Below, piece by piece: positions 34,140 to 47,149 of a stretch of DNA of 64,000 bases. Under the pieces are notes generated by a model. The model worked only from the letters and a program-made list of their open reading frames with translations, ran no database searches and was not told where the DNA came from. How positions within the stretch are numbered: the stretch's first letter is position 1; each line of letters begins with the position of its first letter. The stretch is from Gigaspora margarita (taxonomy: Eukaryota > Glomeromycota > Glomeromycetes > Diversisporales > Gigasporaceae): positions 113,654 to 177,653 of the forward strand of contig WTPW01000591.1 in the NCBI GenBank assembly GCA_009809945.1, in the 5' to 3' direction. The position numbers were made by a program, and so were the translations under genes.

Positions 34140-34378
34140 ATATGCTCTATAACAAATTGCAGCATAGAATGATACTGCAATACATAAGAAAGTTTGGTGT
34201 AGAACTATACAAACTTGCATGTAAATCTATTTGAGACAATGTATAGGAAAGCACATTTATAGCACATATTAAGACATGAATTCTGTACAATAGTGCATAT
34301 ATTAATATGCAATTTTATATTTTTTCTTATGCATAGTCTCATGCATATTTACATGCAAGTAATATATAATAGCATTTA

Positions 34379-34842
34379 TTCTCTAGTTCTTATTTATACT
34401 TCTATACTATTTCTTCTTAATTATTGCCCAGATTTAGATTCAAGCTAATATAGAAATTCATAATTCTTTTTGATTATATATCTTTTTTTATTTTTTAATT
34501 CATATGAATTTTTTAAACTATTAGTTACAATCAAAGAGTAAAAGTTGCTGGTTAAAAAAAAAAAAAAAAAAAAGAGAGAGAGAAAAGAAAGAAAATAATA
34601 AAAGATGATTTTTGATTTGTAGTAAACTAAACTTTATAAAATATGCAACTTTACTTTGAAGAAATAGTATAGAAGTATAATCAGAACCTGGAAATAAATT
34701 AGTTATTATTCACAAAATGGATATAACCCAAAATTAAGATGATTGAATAATGATAGAATGGCATACTGGCTATGAAGCAGCCAGTGGTTATTTTGTCATT
34801 ATCCAATTATCTGATCTGGGATTTATTGCTCACTTCATGGAC
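34379..34842. mobile_element. 464-bp insertion with 11-bp flanking duplication
   Basis: AATAGCATTTA (34368-34378) and AATAACATTTA (34843-34853) flank a segment absent from copy 1 near 23190. It contains TTATACTTCTATACTATTTCTTC near 34390 and the complement GAAGAAATAGTATAGAAGTATAA near 34659, plus a run of 21 A at 34555. Class uncertain. Confidence 0.7.
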
Positions 34843-35919
34843 AATAACATTTACATATCCATATATATATACATAATAATATATTTCATATATGCATTAT
34901 TTTATTAACTAAATTTTATAATTTTATTAACTAACTTTATAAGTTTTTTAACTAAATTTTGTATATTAATAACTAATTTTAATTATTTTATTAATTAAAT
35001 TTTATAATACAAATACTTTATTTTAATAATATACATGCCGAATAAGAAAATATTTCTCTAAACCTGACCTGAAAGTGGCTATCTAATTCTATTATATTAA
35101 CTCAACCCTAATCTTTATCTAACTCTAAACTACTATACTATAGCATAACACAATGAACTAAAATAAGTGAAACTCTAGAAATAAACCCAAAATTAATACC
35201 ACAAACCTATTAAATAATGAATTCACAACACTATATACAATGTAATCATACCAGATAAAAGGACTCCAAAACTGCATCACAAATGTCTCCAACAATGATA
35301 CTAGCACCAAGGACTATTATTTTAAAAATAATAATAGCAGTTAAATATGTATGTGAATCAAACCACAAAAAACCTAACTACACTAAAAGAATGAACACGA
35401 ATGTAATGCAAGTGACAAAACTACAATCTCAAAAAAAACAAGAGTAGTAAAACTACAACTTCAGTAACAATACTTACTTTTTAGAAAAACAATATAGTTA
35501 TACATACACAGGTCAAACTATGAAAAAGCCACCATACCAAAAGAGTGAACAAGAATGTGATGGAATTAGTAACTCCAAAATAGTGCCTCCAAAACAACTC
35601 TAGCAATGACAACTTCAGTAACAAGACTATTGCCTAAAAAAATAAAGGTTAGCTAGACATGTAGATAGATTAAACTAAGAAAAAATGAAAGCAAAAAAAA
35701 GTTCATCAATGATAATTATTGTTTATACATTGCACATAACAAATATTATATAACAGAGTAACCAAAACATTTATTCTAATAAAAATTATAAAAGTAAAAA
35801 AAAGCAAATAATCAATTGCTTAATTTGTGCATGTCAATGCACAGAAAGTATTATTAAGTGCAAAAATACAAAAAAAACAACAAAATGAATGTTTTTGTGT
35901 GTGTCAATGCATGGAATTT

Positions 35920-36647
35920 ATAGAATGTGACAATTTAGAAAAGTGGCCAGATTGTTACCCCCAAGCAGCAGGTCAAAAGTTCAAATCCCACTGATAATAA
36001 TAACAAAAAATTAGGCCTGTGTTATGGTAACTGTAGCTCATATCAGTTGGGTGAGAAATCTGTAACCTTGTTTCCATATCTTGAATGAGAGCTCTTGGGT
36101 GTAATGGTATTGTTACACTGAAAATTCAAGGAATTGAAAAAATGAAACCTGTTTGGGAAGTCCTGAACAAGGAGGTAGATTAGGATCTCTGACAGTGCTA
36201 CTATAAAAAAGGTCAGTACTAGAATCTGAATGAACCTTATAAGGGCAAGAGAGGTACCTTGTAGTTTGGAGTAATAATGGACTGCAGAAATCCATGAATA
36301 ACTATGAAATGGGACATGGCTATTTAATGGTCTTGTTCTAGTCAGCCCTAGATTTAAACTTAGATGAGACTAGTGCAGCATGTTACACTTGATTTTTCTA
36401 GAGAAAATAGAATAAGGTTGGACTATATAGAAAGTAGTATTATATGTATCCAGACAATCAGAGGGTTTAAATAGACAACTTCCATAGTTGGGTTGTAGAA
36501 ATGGCAGCTAGTATAGAACCTTCAGGCAGACTACTTAAAATAGGCACCAAAAGTGCATGTGTAGCTAGTTGTATCCTCATTTACGAGTATAATGTAATAT
36601 GAAAAATTTTAAAAAAATCTCAGCAGGACTGCCAAAGATTAAAAAAA
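35920..36647 (+). mobile_element. tRNA-headed SINE candidate, about 730 bp
   Basis: Flanked by AATGCATGGAATTT (35906-35919) and AATGCACAGAATTT (36648-36661), a 14-bp duplication with two transitions. The paralogous site near 24288 is empty. The head resembles a tRNA with A box TAGAAAAGTGG and B box GTTCAAATCCC, 43 bp apart start to start. The tail GGACTGCCAAAGATTA plus nine A is like the end of the element at 27992 (AGACTGCCGAAGTTTA plus A). The body has no long ORF. It is unusually long for a SINE. Confidence 0.75.
35936..35989 (+). promoter_or_regulatory. RNA polymerase III type 2 promoter boxes
   Basis: A box 35936-35946 (TAGAAAAGTGG, consensus TRGCNNAGYNGG with one change) and B box 35979-35989 (GTTCAAATCCC, consensus GGTTCRANYCC). 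Their position at the 5' end of the insertion is as expected for a tRNA-derived SINE. Confidence 0.7.
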
Positions 36648-36659
36648 AATGCACAGAAT

Positions 36660-37130
36660 TTTAAGAATCTTAATGATCATTATATTAATGCATGAAATTA
36701 TAATCATTAATAATCTTAATAATTATTACGTAGTATATAAAATTATGATTGTTAAGAATATTAACAATAGTAACAATTGTGATATAATGCACAAAAATTA
36801 TGATTGTTAAGAACCTTAATAATTGTGATGATCATAATATTAATGCACTGATATTATGTACAAAAATAATTATTATTAAAATTGATCATTAAGGAATCTT
36901 AACAATTGCACTAAAATTTTAATTATTAAGAATCTTAATAATTGTGTGCATCAGAGCACAAAAATTTTAAGTATAATTATTAAAAATCTTAATAATTTTG
37001 CACATCAATATATGAAAATCATGATTGTTAAGAATTTTAATGATTGTGCATGTTTGTGCATAAAAATTATAATCATTAAGAATCTTAACAATTGTATGCA
37101 TTAGTGCACAGAAATTATATGATCATTATA
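36660..37130. repeat. Minisatellite with TTAAGAATCTTAA palindromic core, copy 2
   Basis: About eight units with GATTGTTAAGAATCTTAAYAATTG cores (cited: GATTGTTAAG and CTTAACAATTG), same as 24300-24640. Confidence 0.75.
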
Positions 37131-37339
37131 ACCAATACATATCAATATATGAATATAATACTATGCATAATAGTGCATGGATTTCAACTTTTTATGTAAT
37201 AACTTGTATTAAATTTTTTGGATGATCAGTTTCTGTGCAGTTTCTGTGCAGTAATTATGAAACCCATGATTACCCACATACAATTTCATATTTATACATG
37301 TATTTCCATGTATCAAGTTTTCATAGGAATGAGTACATT

Positions 37340-39640
37340 TATTATAATACTTTACATGTAATTATCTGTGCCAAAACCTGTAAGTTTTGGTTTATTAAGG
37401 TGCAGCAAAACCCAGTCTATTTGCAGTCCAATTCGGACCAATTCAATATGCCAATACAATTACAGACATACAAACCTGAACATTTGCTCATGCTATACTT
37501 GACTGTGTCTCTCTATAGAAACACATGCCTACTGAATTACTTTTTTTATGGGGTATTAATTAACAATATAAGCTGTCTTTAATGTATTTTGAAAAACTTA
37601 TTCTTTATAATTCCAACTAATATTGAAATCTGATTATAATATAGGTTAAGAATATGAAGTGAGAGTTATAAGGCTTAAAGCAAGGTAGTAGTACTGTAAT
37701 TGTATAAAGATTATTAAATAATATTAAAGATCAGTTTGATTTGGAGCAAGCACCAAATATTGTTTTTGATTATTTTTTTTTATTAGTCATTAGTATTTTG
37801 AAATAGGGTTAAATATTTATTTTATGTTTTTTCATTTCTAATTTTTTTTGATTTGTAGTATGTTATAATATTTAGAGTAGCTGTGTGATACAGTCATGCT
37901 AAAACCAGAAATGTTATACCTATGAGCAGGATTGTCATGAGACATGGATATGGACAGCAAATAGTCTGGAATGGGATGTTCACAGACATGTCTGCAGAAA
38001 ATTTTTTTTGTTCCAAACATTTATGTTAATAAACATGTGATTATTAGTCTATTACGTATCAATATATAGTGCTGGTACAAATCAACTCACCCATTAAAAT
38101 TTAAATAAAATAATGATAAGCATTAAGTTTACAAAGATAATAAATTAAATTAAATATAAAGTTTTTCAAACTCACTTTCAATATTTAAGCAATTTGATTG
38201 GTTTGTATAGTGGGCTTGTCCTAGACAAGGTTAAAAATTAGTGGAACAGTGTCCATGTACAATGCTCTGTTAGAACATCATTGCTGACATGGGATATTGT
38301 CTGTGACTATTTGTGTTCCTGCAAAATTGGTGAAACAATGTCCATGTACAATACTGCATATAAATACTTCTTAAAGTAAAATTTTCTGAAATAGAATATA
38401 TTATTTACATTTTTTGGTTCTTTTAATATAAATGTAGGTTGTATAAGTACTATTTATATGCCAAATAGACTCAATTAAGCTAAGTGATTTATTTGTTATA
38501 AAGAAAAATAAAAATATTACTAAATGTTACACATCCAATAACAGTGCATCTGATTTAGAATTTAATATGCTTGCAGCCTGTGCCCCTTCATGGTCCAGGT
38601 TAGTACATTAAATTCAAAGCCAGATGCTTTTTTAACTGTTATATAAAAATAATTATTCTGTAATTCTTCAGATCTTTTATATGTCAAATAAAACCATTAT
38701 TGGTTGCTATATATCCATTAACTATATAATATAATTAATATTGTAATAAACCAATTTTGAAGGAGTTAAACCCCTATTATTGTTGTGGACTAAATTATTT
38801 TGTTAATTCTTTTTGGAATAAAATAAACAATCAATATATAATAATAATAATAATGATAATATAATAATAATAAAGTAAAAAAAAATTAAAAATTAAGAAA
38901 ATACATATAAATAAATAAAAAGCAAATAAAAATGAATTAATATATACCCATCTAAATATTAAATGCTAGCTAAATTTTCAGAATACATTTGAATATTAAT
39001 ATATTTTTAATAGTTTTTACATTTACCATGTAGAAGCATCCATATTTGTTTTTTGGCAATAGCAGGAATCTGAACAGGTATTTTGTCTAACCCAAATTTA
39101 ATAAGAAGATAATAACTACAAATTTTTTTTTAAAAAAAATATAAATAAATTTTTTCAGGGTTTTTCATAACTGCCATGCTCAGCATGATGTGGAGCACAA
39201 ATTATTTCATAAAATTTTTGACATGACAAACTTGCATCCCAAGTTATTCCTATCTTCTGTTATGCCAATACAAGAACTTTAACTTTTAAATATATTAGCC
39301 TGATTTCAAGTTACACTACAGATTAGAATTTTTTAGTATATTTAGACATTTATTATAATGAATTTCACGAGTCACAAAACTATATCCTTGCAAATCAATA
39401 AAGTGCTAAAGAAGAAAATATGCAATACAAGGTGATAAAAATCGATTTGAATATAACTTTACAAAATTTTAAAATTTTCAAATTTGCAATATTTAGCCAA
39501 ATATAAGCAATAAAAAGCATATTATTGACACTAAATTAGTTATTTTAATAATTTTACTTCATTATCTGCACTATTAACTACCTAATATATTATTTAATAT
39601 TGGTAATTTTTAGACCTTTATTTGTACTAAATTATTGCAA
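37340..39640. other. Gene-free stretch
   Basis: No gene supported. A direct repeat of GTGTCCATGTACAATRC occurs at 38250 and 38340, and an AAT microsatellite at 38840-38875. The 60-115 codon frames here show no domain. Confidence 0.5.
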
Positions 39641-40278
39641 CTATATTACAGTCAAACCTCCATATAGTCACACCTTCGGGATACAAAAAGTGGTGATTAT
39701 ATAGAGATGTGACTAATATAGCGATATTCTATATAATCACATTATAATAAAATTGCATATAAAAAATTGTGATTATATAGAAATTTTAATAAAATAAAAA
39801 TTTTTATTTTTTAAATAATCGACTATAATTGCTATATATAAAAGTTAAAATCTTACTAAGTAAATCGATAATAATGTTCTATGTAACATTGTTCAGGAGA
39901 CAAAATTACATATATTATAAATTTTTGAGATAATTTGAATAACATTTTATTATTACACTTTTACAAGTTACACTTAGGCAAAAAAAATTAAAAAAATTAA
40001 AATTTTTTAACTTAACAATAAATTATAAAAGTGTATTAATAAGATTTTAACCAAATTATCTTAAAATTTTAGTATATATGTAATTTTATATCCTGAACAA
40101 CTTTACTTAGATCATTTTTATCGATTTACTTTAGATAATTTTAAATTTTATATGTAGCTACGATATACGATTATTTTAAAAAATTTTTTTTTACGTGGAG
40201 GACCAGGTTTATGATGGTCAGACCCAATGTACAGGGCAGGCTATAGTATCATGTGCAGCTGTGAGAACCAAGCTTAAA

Positions 40279-41416
40279 ATGGTGAGTGTCTCTACAGAAG
40301 ATATTAACAATACTTCAGATACCATATCTTCATCTCCTTCTAAAGTACAACATTCCTCCAAAACCTTTTTACTACTAACTGCTACCAACTCTAACAACTA
40401 TCCAATATCAGAAATTTATGATGAATCTCTACTCATAAAAGATTTTGATAATGAAAAAATTGAATTACCTACAAACTCCTTAAATGATGGCTATAACAAC
40501 CCTAATTTAAGCTCTCTTGAGATATATAACCCAACAACATGTTACAACAAATTTCTCTACTACTATAGACTACAAACTCTACCTTCTCCACAAACTATTG
40601 GCTCTTTCTTGCAATATATACTAGAATATCACTCTATGTTTTATTCAAATCAATATATCAAAATATCTGTTAAGCCACATCCTCAACTTGATTATGTTTT
40701 TACTGAAGCACATATTTATCTCTCATATGAAAACCTTGTACCAGGTCACTTTATATTCCCTCCTTTTGGAGATCTACTATCCCTTTGCTACATAGAACTT
40801 AAATCACCCAATAACAATTTTCAAAAACCAATCTTTACTGATAATCTTCTATTTTCAATACCTAACTTACAACTATATACATCTTCAAACCTCAATACTA
40901 TCAATTCATCTTATTCTTTTAAAGAACCTTGCTACAACAAATTCCTTAAAAAATATAATCTTCCACTTTTGCCACCTTTACAAACACTCAAATCCTTTAT
41001 ACAACATTTACTCAAAAATTTATTTTCACTATTATTCAAAATCTCTATTAATATTACAACTCTTGAAACACATATATATCTCAATACCCAAGATGAAGTT
41101 CTTCCTAACCATATCATACTTTCTCCTAATCAATATTTTATATACTACGTGTTACTAATCAAATCATCTACATCAAACCACTCTAGTTTAACACCTGGAT
41201 CACCCCATATATCGACTATAATACCTCTGATACCTGATGATCTATTTTTAACACACAATATACAAGATTACAATATACCAGATTTAACTCCTAATGATAT
41301 ACCTTCATCACTAAAACTTAACATTGCAACACATAATGTACAAGGCTATAACAGACTGACTAAAAAACAGCTTTGGGAAGAATTTTGTCTTAAAAACAAT
41401 CTACATATTATTAGTA
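40279..41416 (+). pseudogene. LINE N-terminal region and start of endonuclease domain
   Basis: Open for over 400 codons before the MITE; the first ATG is at 40279 and the frame is open from 40195. Residues contain two related blocks, CYNKFLYYYRLQTLPSPQT and CYNKFLKKYNLPLLPPLQT, each followed by a helical FLQYILEY/FIQHLLKN and an ETHIYL/EAHIYL strand: an internal domain duplication. The end, LNIATHNVQGYNRLTKKQLW, is the first strand of an apurinic/endonuclease fold (the Asn of THNVQG). Function: target DNA nicking for retrotransposition. Confidence 0.8.
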
Positions 41417-41857
41417 CAGTACCAGACAGCAAAAACCATCCATTTTTTTTAAAGGCGCCAAATTTGAGAATTTTATAATGATTCTGATTGGCTAATTTTT
41501 GTGTAACAAAATTATGATTGGTTAAAAATATAAAATGATTTTTTTTATATAATAAGTGCCAAATTTTGGATTTTACAATAAATATTAACCAATCAAATCG
41601 CGAGCACGTGATCAAGCATCAATCTGATTGGTCAATTGTCCTGCGCCAAATTTCTGCTTTACTATAAAAGTTGCTGAACTTTAAACCCTTATAACTTCCT
41701 AAAAAAGAAAGATATCAAAAATCTGTCTTACAGATTTGTAGTTTAGGTTACAAATAAAAAATTTGTAAGAGGGATTTTTAAAATAATAACTTGTTGTGAA
41801 GTTATTAGACTTTAAACAATGCTGAAAAAAATGGATGGTTTTCGCTGTCCGGTACTG
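41417..41857. mobile_element. 441-bp TA-flanked MITE inside the LINE endonuclease
   Basis: Ends CAGTACCAGACAGCAAAAACC and the complement GGTTTTCGCTGTCCGGTACTG, TA duplicated (41415-41416 and 41858-41859). Taking it out with one TA restores the endonuclease frame through H-I-I-S-I-T-E-T-K. Several CCAATCA motifs inside. Non-coding; Tc1/mariner-like by its target. Confidence 0.92.
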
Positions 41858-42511
41858 TATAACTGAAACAAAAATTTCATCTTTCAAATCTAAAAAGTTT
41901 TTTAATACCCCACAATTTACTTATTTTTGGTCCAGCTTGGACAATTCTGCAGAAGGTACTGGACTAATGATTAACAACATACTTAAATCACATATTTACA
42001 ATATTATAACCACCCTGGAGGAGCTGTTGTGATTGACCTCTTCTTTAAATATAACTTTAAATTCAGAATTATTTCTGTATACCTTTCTTCTACTAACCAA
42101 CACTATCATAACGAAACTCAAGAAAAAGTAATATCATGGATTCAACAAGCATTATCTGCTAATCTCCATCCTATTACTCTTGGCAACTTCAATGTCTCTA
42201 ATATTTCATTAGCAGCCAAATCCAAATTACTATCCTATCTTCATAACAATAATATGTATGATCTTGCAGATCATACTAACAAGCTACAACACACTTGGCA
42301 ACATAATAACCTTTATAGCCATATAGACTATATTTGGGCACATGATTCTATTATTCCTTATCTTATTGACTTTACTCTTCAGGAGCCTTTAATATCTACA
42401 CAGAGTGATCATCTTATTCTAATCTCTAGTTGGGCATTTCCTTCGCTTTGTCATCAAAACTTCGACATAAAACCCAGTGCATACATAGAGTATTTAACTA
42501 CAAAGCTATGA
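41858..42511 (+). pseudogene. LINE endonuclease domain, second part
   Basis: ITETKISSFKSKKFF (metal-binding Glu region), a one-base shift near 42020, then VVIDLFFKYNFKFRIISVYLSS, LGNFNVSN (GDFN motif with Asp changed to Asn), HTWQHN, HIDYIWAHDSI and SDHLIL (catalytic SDH). The changed GDFN Asp would weaken catalysis. Ends in TGA at 42511 while the following frame takes over at about 42490. Confidence 0.8.
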
Positions 42512-44560
42512 GCCATGATATGTGGGAAGAATTTTCTTCTCTTACCCAAAACAAATTTCTATCCCTTAATACCCCACTCACTATTAATACTACTGAATCA
42601 CTAGAACACACTTGGCATAAAATTCAAACTAGTATTATTATATCTGCTTTCCAAATAATACCCAATAAGAAATTTATAGTTCGTAATTTTCATCACACCT
42701 TCTCACCTAAAGCTACGGATCTCTACAAAGATCTTCAAAATCTAGGAAGTATAATGAAACAAACCAAACATGCACTCTCTAACATGGTTCTTTATCACCT
42801 AACATTTATATACAAATTCAACACATCAACTCTAAACATAACTTCAATATTCCTCAACCTCCTTTAAATAGCCAAGACATCCTCCCAGTGGCTTCAGCAA
42901 ACTAAAATAGCCTGGAGAATTTTATACAATGCCAGGAATCTTGAAAACTCATAGCACTTACGACATCATATCAACTCTGCTATTAATACCAGATGTGAAA
43001 AAATTCTCACTCAACCTACTAAAATGATTAATAGTATACTTAACAGATATACTGATCCAGTATATTTTGATAATATCAAAACAGAGGACAATATTATTAC
43101 TAATCCATCATGTATTAAACAACATATTCAATTACACTTCTGCCAATGGACTGCACATCAATCACACAACCAAACAATCCTTGAAAATGAATGGGAAACA
43201 GAATATAGCCCCTTTTCAATTATCCTATCTTCTTGGTACAATACAGCACTTACTGAAATCTCTATAGATGAAGTTATAAATACTATCAACCAATTTACTA
43301 ATAACAAGGCCTGTGGTCCTTCAGGCATTAGTTATGAAATGCTTAAGCACTGTGGAATACAAACTATTACTGCAATTACTGCCCTTCTTAATAGATGCAT
43401 TACATTACAACAAATTCCAAAACAATGGAAAGATGGTCGTATTTTTTCTATCTCCAAAAATCTAAATTTGATGGAAATCTTAACAATACACGTCCAATTA
43501 GCCTTATTGAGCATATCAAAAAACTATATACCAAAATTCTCACTAACCGCCTCAACCATATTTTTTTATCTTACAACATTCTTAATCCACACAACTATGT
43601 TGCCCTACCTGGTAACAGTACCAATAACCCTATCCATATTCTCAATAATTTTATTAAAGATGCCAACTGCAACTACAAGGAAATATAGCTCCTCTCTCAG
43701 GATATGAGTAAAGCTTATGATTCTGTTAATCTTTCTTTACTCAAAAAAGCACTCTATTGACTCAATATGCCTATATCACTTGTTAATATTATCTCTAATT
43801 TACTTACTGATCAATCAAACCGTGTTATTACCAATCTTGAACTCACACAATCCTATATGGTACAAGATGGAATAGACCAGGGAGAAACAATAACCCATTA
43901 CTCTGGCATATTTACTATGACCCTTTAATTAGTAAAATTTTTAATACATACTCTGGTTATACGAGTACTAATACATGGACAACTACTATTGCACCTCCTA
44001 TATTTGATAAAACTGAAGCTTCAACTTCAGTTTTAGCATATATGGATGATACTTTATGGATTGCACAATCCTTTTAGCAGCTACAACAAATTCTACAAAC
44101 AGCATCATCATTTTATCAAATGGCAAATATTAGAGTCAACTCTCACAAATCAGTACTATTTCCAATACTAATCAATTACCCCTAATTACTTTTCTCAATT
44201 CCTCTATTCAAACCAAACCTCTGCATACTTCTTTCAAGTTTCTAGGTTGCTGGTTTAGCACTAATACCAAATCATACTCCCAAACAAAACTAATTACCCA
44301 AGAAATATATGAGATCACTAACACTCTCAATACTAAAATAATTACTAACAAGCAAGCTAGTTATATTATTAACACAGTAATTATACCTATACTCGAATAC
44401 AGAATCCACAATATCATTTTATCACAATCAACCTGCAACAAAATTCTTACAAAATATCTTACTGTCGCTAAACACAAAGCTAAACTAGCTAAAACTACCT
44501 CTAATAGTACATTACTTAATCATAATATCTATGGTATTAAAAATATCTGGAACATTCAAC
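42490..44560 (+). pseudogene. LINE reverse transcriptase region
   Basis: Pieces in several frames: MSHDMWEEFSSLTQNKF linker (42508), MINSILNRYTDPVYFDN (43024), NNKACGPSGISYEMLKHCG and IPKQWKDGRIF (fingers, 43305-43450), NNTRPISLIEHIKKLYTKIL (43480-43540), QDMSKAYDSV (palm motif A with catalytic Asp, 43698-43727), GIDQGETI (motif B, 43870) and AYMDDTLWIA (motif C; YMDD at 44039-44050), then LGCWFSTN. Internal stops follow RT motif 2 and at 43759 and 44077. Inactive as it stands. Confidence 0.82.
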
Positions 44561-45540
44561 TANAGCATCATATCTCTAACTTNATACTTTGACTAAATAG
44601 TAAAGAACTATTAGGAATTAGCACACACATTAGACTACAACAACTTCAAAATAACCTGTGGTTAACAACTAACATACTTATGCACCCAAACTCTATAATT
44701 GATGGAATAAACAAAAACACTACTATCTTTAAAATTATTCTATTATTAAGACACCTGGACTCTACAATATATGCACATTCAGATATACTGCAACCATATA
44801 CAATCAATCTTCCATATACCCCATTAGAAAAAATTCTTGGCTCTCCCCTCTCTATCCAACTTTTAACCGCCAAATATGTTCTAAACATATTATATTCCTT
44901 GAACAAATTGCATCATTTAACAATACTACATTACTAGCATGAAACCACATCTCTCCAAGAATTGGTTTTCTAATACCTGGAAAGACACCAGGATGGTTTA
45001 CTACATTAGAAAACATTATTATTACCAATNATACNACTAGACAACTCTCTTNTACATTTCAGCTTTCTCNTACTAATTCTCTTTCCTATATAACTGGACA
45101 CTTTAGTGTCAAAAACAAACCATGGCTCATTACATATATAGATCATAATATTATAGGAAAAGTATGACGATTTGACCAACAAACAAATACTATCTCTATT
45201 ACTCACTGGACTTCTGAATTTGATAAAAACAATACTTCACTATACCCATTACCTGATATTTGCTGCTATCCTTGTACAAGTTGCTCGTTCAACTCTAACA
45301 GAATCCAAAACCTATGCACAATTGATATTTCTGCAACACTATCTACAAAATTTCTTGGCAGAAAAGTCTATACACAAAAATCCAAGCTTAAACTTAATGC
45401 CAATTACCTTGACTTAATATTCTTCATAGCATCACGCCATTCTCTATCTATACCCCCCTGCCTTACATATCAATACCCTTATCAGCTATAGAAGAAATAT
45501 TTTTTACTTGTAATGCATCAAACAATCTACAAACAATAGC
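44560..45540 (+). pseudogene. LINE connection region between RT and RNase H
   Basis: Fragments such as LQNNLWLTTNILMHPNS, ILLLRHLDSTIYAHS and NLPYTPLEKILG in one frame, then other frames to 45540. Contains the N calls at 44563, 44583, 45030, 45035, 45052 and 45070. No catalytic motif expected here. Confidence 0.6.
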
Positions 45541-46653
45541 AAATGCTAACTCAAACCTTTTAGAATTTACTTTCTATACTGATGAATCTGTTATCAACCT
45601 TGGTAACTTACAATGCTAAATAGTCATTGCCTGGATTCAGGTTTTAAGGATCAAATAATACATCAATTTTCTGCACAAATTCAAAACTGGCCATCATCAT
45701 ACAAAGCTGAACTGGTTGCAATCCTATCAGCTATTTGTACATGCCCTCGCAATAGTACCATTCATATATATACAGATTCTCAATCTATTATATTCAAATA
45801 CAAATCCCTTTTATACTCTACACACAACCCTAACAAAATTTACTCATACAACTATTGGCCTATTTGGTACACTCTTTTTAATCTTATCCAATCATACTCC
45901 TATACTATCATATTTTACAAAGTTCTTGTACATAGTGATAATAAGCTCAACAACTATGCTGACAAACTTGCAAAAGAACATATAAATTCTTCTCTTCTAG
46001 AATTTCTCCCTAATAATATTTACAACCCATCCTTTTTTCTTCAATACAAACAATTTAATGTTGAACAACCAACCCGCCGCTGTATCAAAAATATTTGCAA
46101 TGCACACATTATCGCAATGTGGTCTTCACAAAACAGAGTCCAACATATTCTTCCTATAGCAGCACAAATAGATTGGAATGCCACATGGCTTTTTTTTAAT
46201 AATAATCACAAGCGCTCATATAATTATACTAATTTTCAACTCTGCCAATCTAAATCAATTCGAATTAAAAACTTACTCAATATGCTTCCTACTTTACCTT
46301 ATATTAATTCACTCAATCCTAAATATTCTAAACATACAAGATGCATCTCTTGTAGCCAACCAGAAAACCAGTTTCACTGGCTTTATTGCACACACTACAA
46401 CAATATTACCCAAATAATCCAAAACACTATTACACAATTTGCTTTTTCTGAAATTGCAGATATAACTGCTTTACAAATTCAACAGCTCTGTACAGATCTT
46501 TTTAACCACAACTGCCCAAACCCAACATGGTGTTCTTCTTTCAACACACCCTCTTTTTCTACTACTTTTTATAGCTTTATTCCAATTTCCCTAATCAATA
46601 CTATATCTCGCTACTCTTCTTACAAAATTGCTTCCAATATTGCAATAAGATAG
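45541..46653 (+). pseudogene. LINE RNase H domain and zinc knuckle
   Basis: FYTDES (first catalytic Asp, about 45576; Gly of YTDGS changed to Glu), an in-frame TAA and a shift near 45617, then SSYKAELVAILSAI (Glu), IHIYTDSQSII (Asp) and NNYADKLAKEHI (Asp). It removes RNA from the RNA-DNA hybrid. A C-x2-C-x8-H-x4-C knuckle follows (CISCSQPENQFHWLYC, 46342-46389). The frame closes at TAG (46651) directly at the border of the 3.7-kb insertion. Confidence 0.82.
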
Positions 46654-47149
46654 CTGCGCAGCATGCGATGCCATGCAGGACCAGTATGATCACGTGTGCC
46701 ATGTAAGGGAAAACTTGTCACCAATTTACAATTATATTTTTTTACAGGCCTTAATCTATTTGTTTTACCTGACTTATACAAAATATTAAAGGGAACAGAA
46801 TTTAAATGATTATGTTAATTATATATATATTTTTTTCGATTATTATTGCTCGATTATCTGACTTTATTCAATAACTGAATGACTTTATTTAACAAATCTG
46901 AAGAATATATAGGAATAGGGGCTCGCTACCCTTGGCGGCTCTAACAACATAACCAAATTCCAACTACCAAGATATAGATTTATCAAAATAGCAGGTGAAA
47001 AGGACAACAATAATGTTTTGCATACCCTACAGGTAAAGGGTTATTCCCAAATCAATTCATGGATCAACATGCCTTCTTGAAGAGGGAAATTGTTAAACTT
47101 CTCATAGCTTTAAAGTGAATCAGATATATGTTTATGTCAATGCGAGGGT

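Larger units (their letters stand above)
34140..37330. repeat. Segmental duplication, copy 2 (pair with 22900-26440)
   Basis: Direct-orientation partner of 22900-26440. It carries two private insertions (34379-34842 and 35920-36647) and lacks the hAT-like element of copy 1. No coding sequence. Confidence 0.85.

Noticed and set aside
33807..34220. 137-codon minus-strand ORF
   Set aside because: No recognisable domain, non-coding composition, and it runs into the segmental duplication where the sister copy has no frame.
35936..35989. Functional tRNA gene
   Set aside because: Only the A and B boxes are recognisable; acceptor stem pairing is not evident and a 730-bp body with poly-A follows, which fits a SINE.
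22900..37330. LTR retrotransposon with 2-kb LTRs at 22.9 and 34.1 kb
   Set aside because: No gag/pol between the copies, no primer-binding site or polypurine tract, no TG..CA ends; the similarity includes minisatellite DNA.
37235..37582. 115-codon plus-strand ORF
   Set aside because: Lies in the duplicated repeat; the counterpart at 26.3 kb is broken and no domain is seen.
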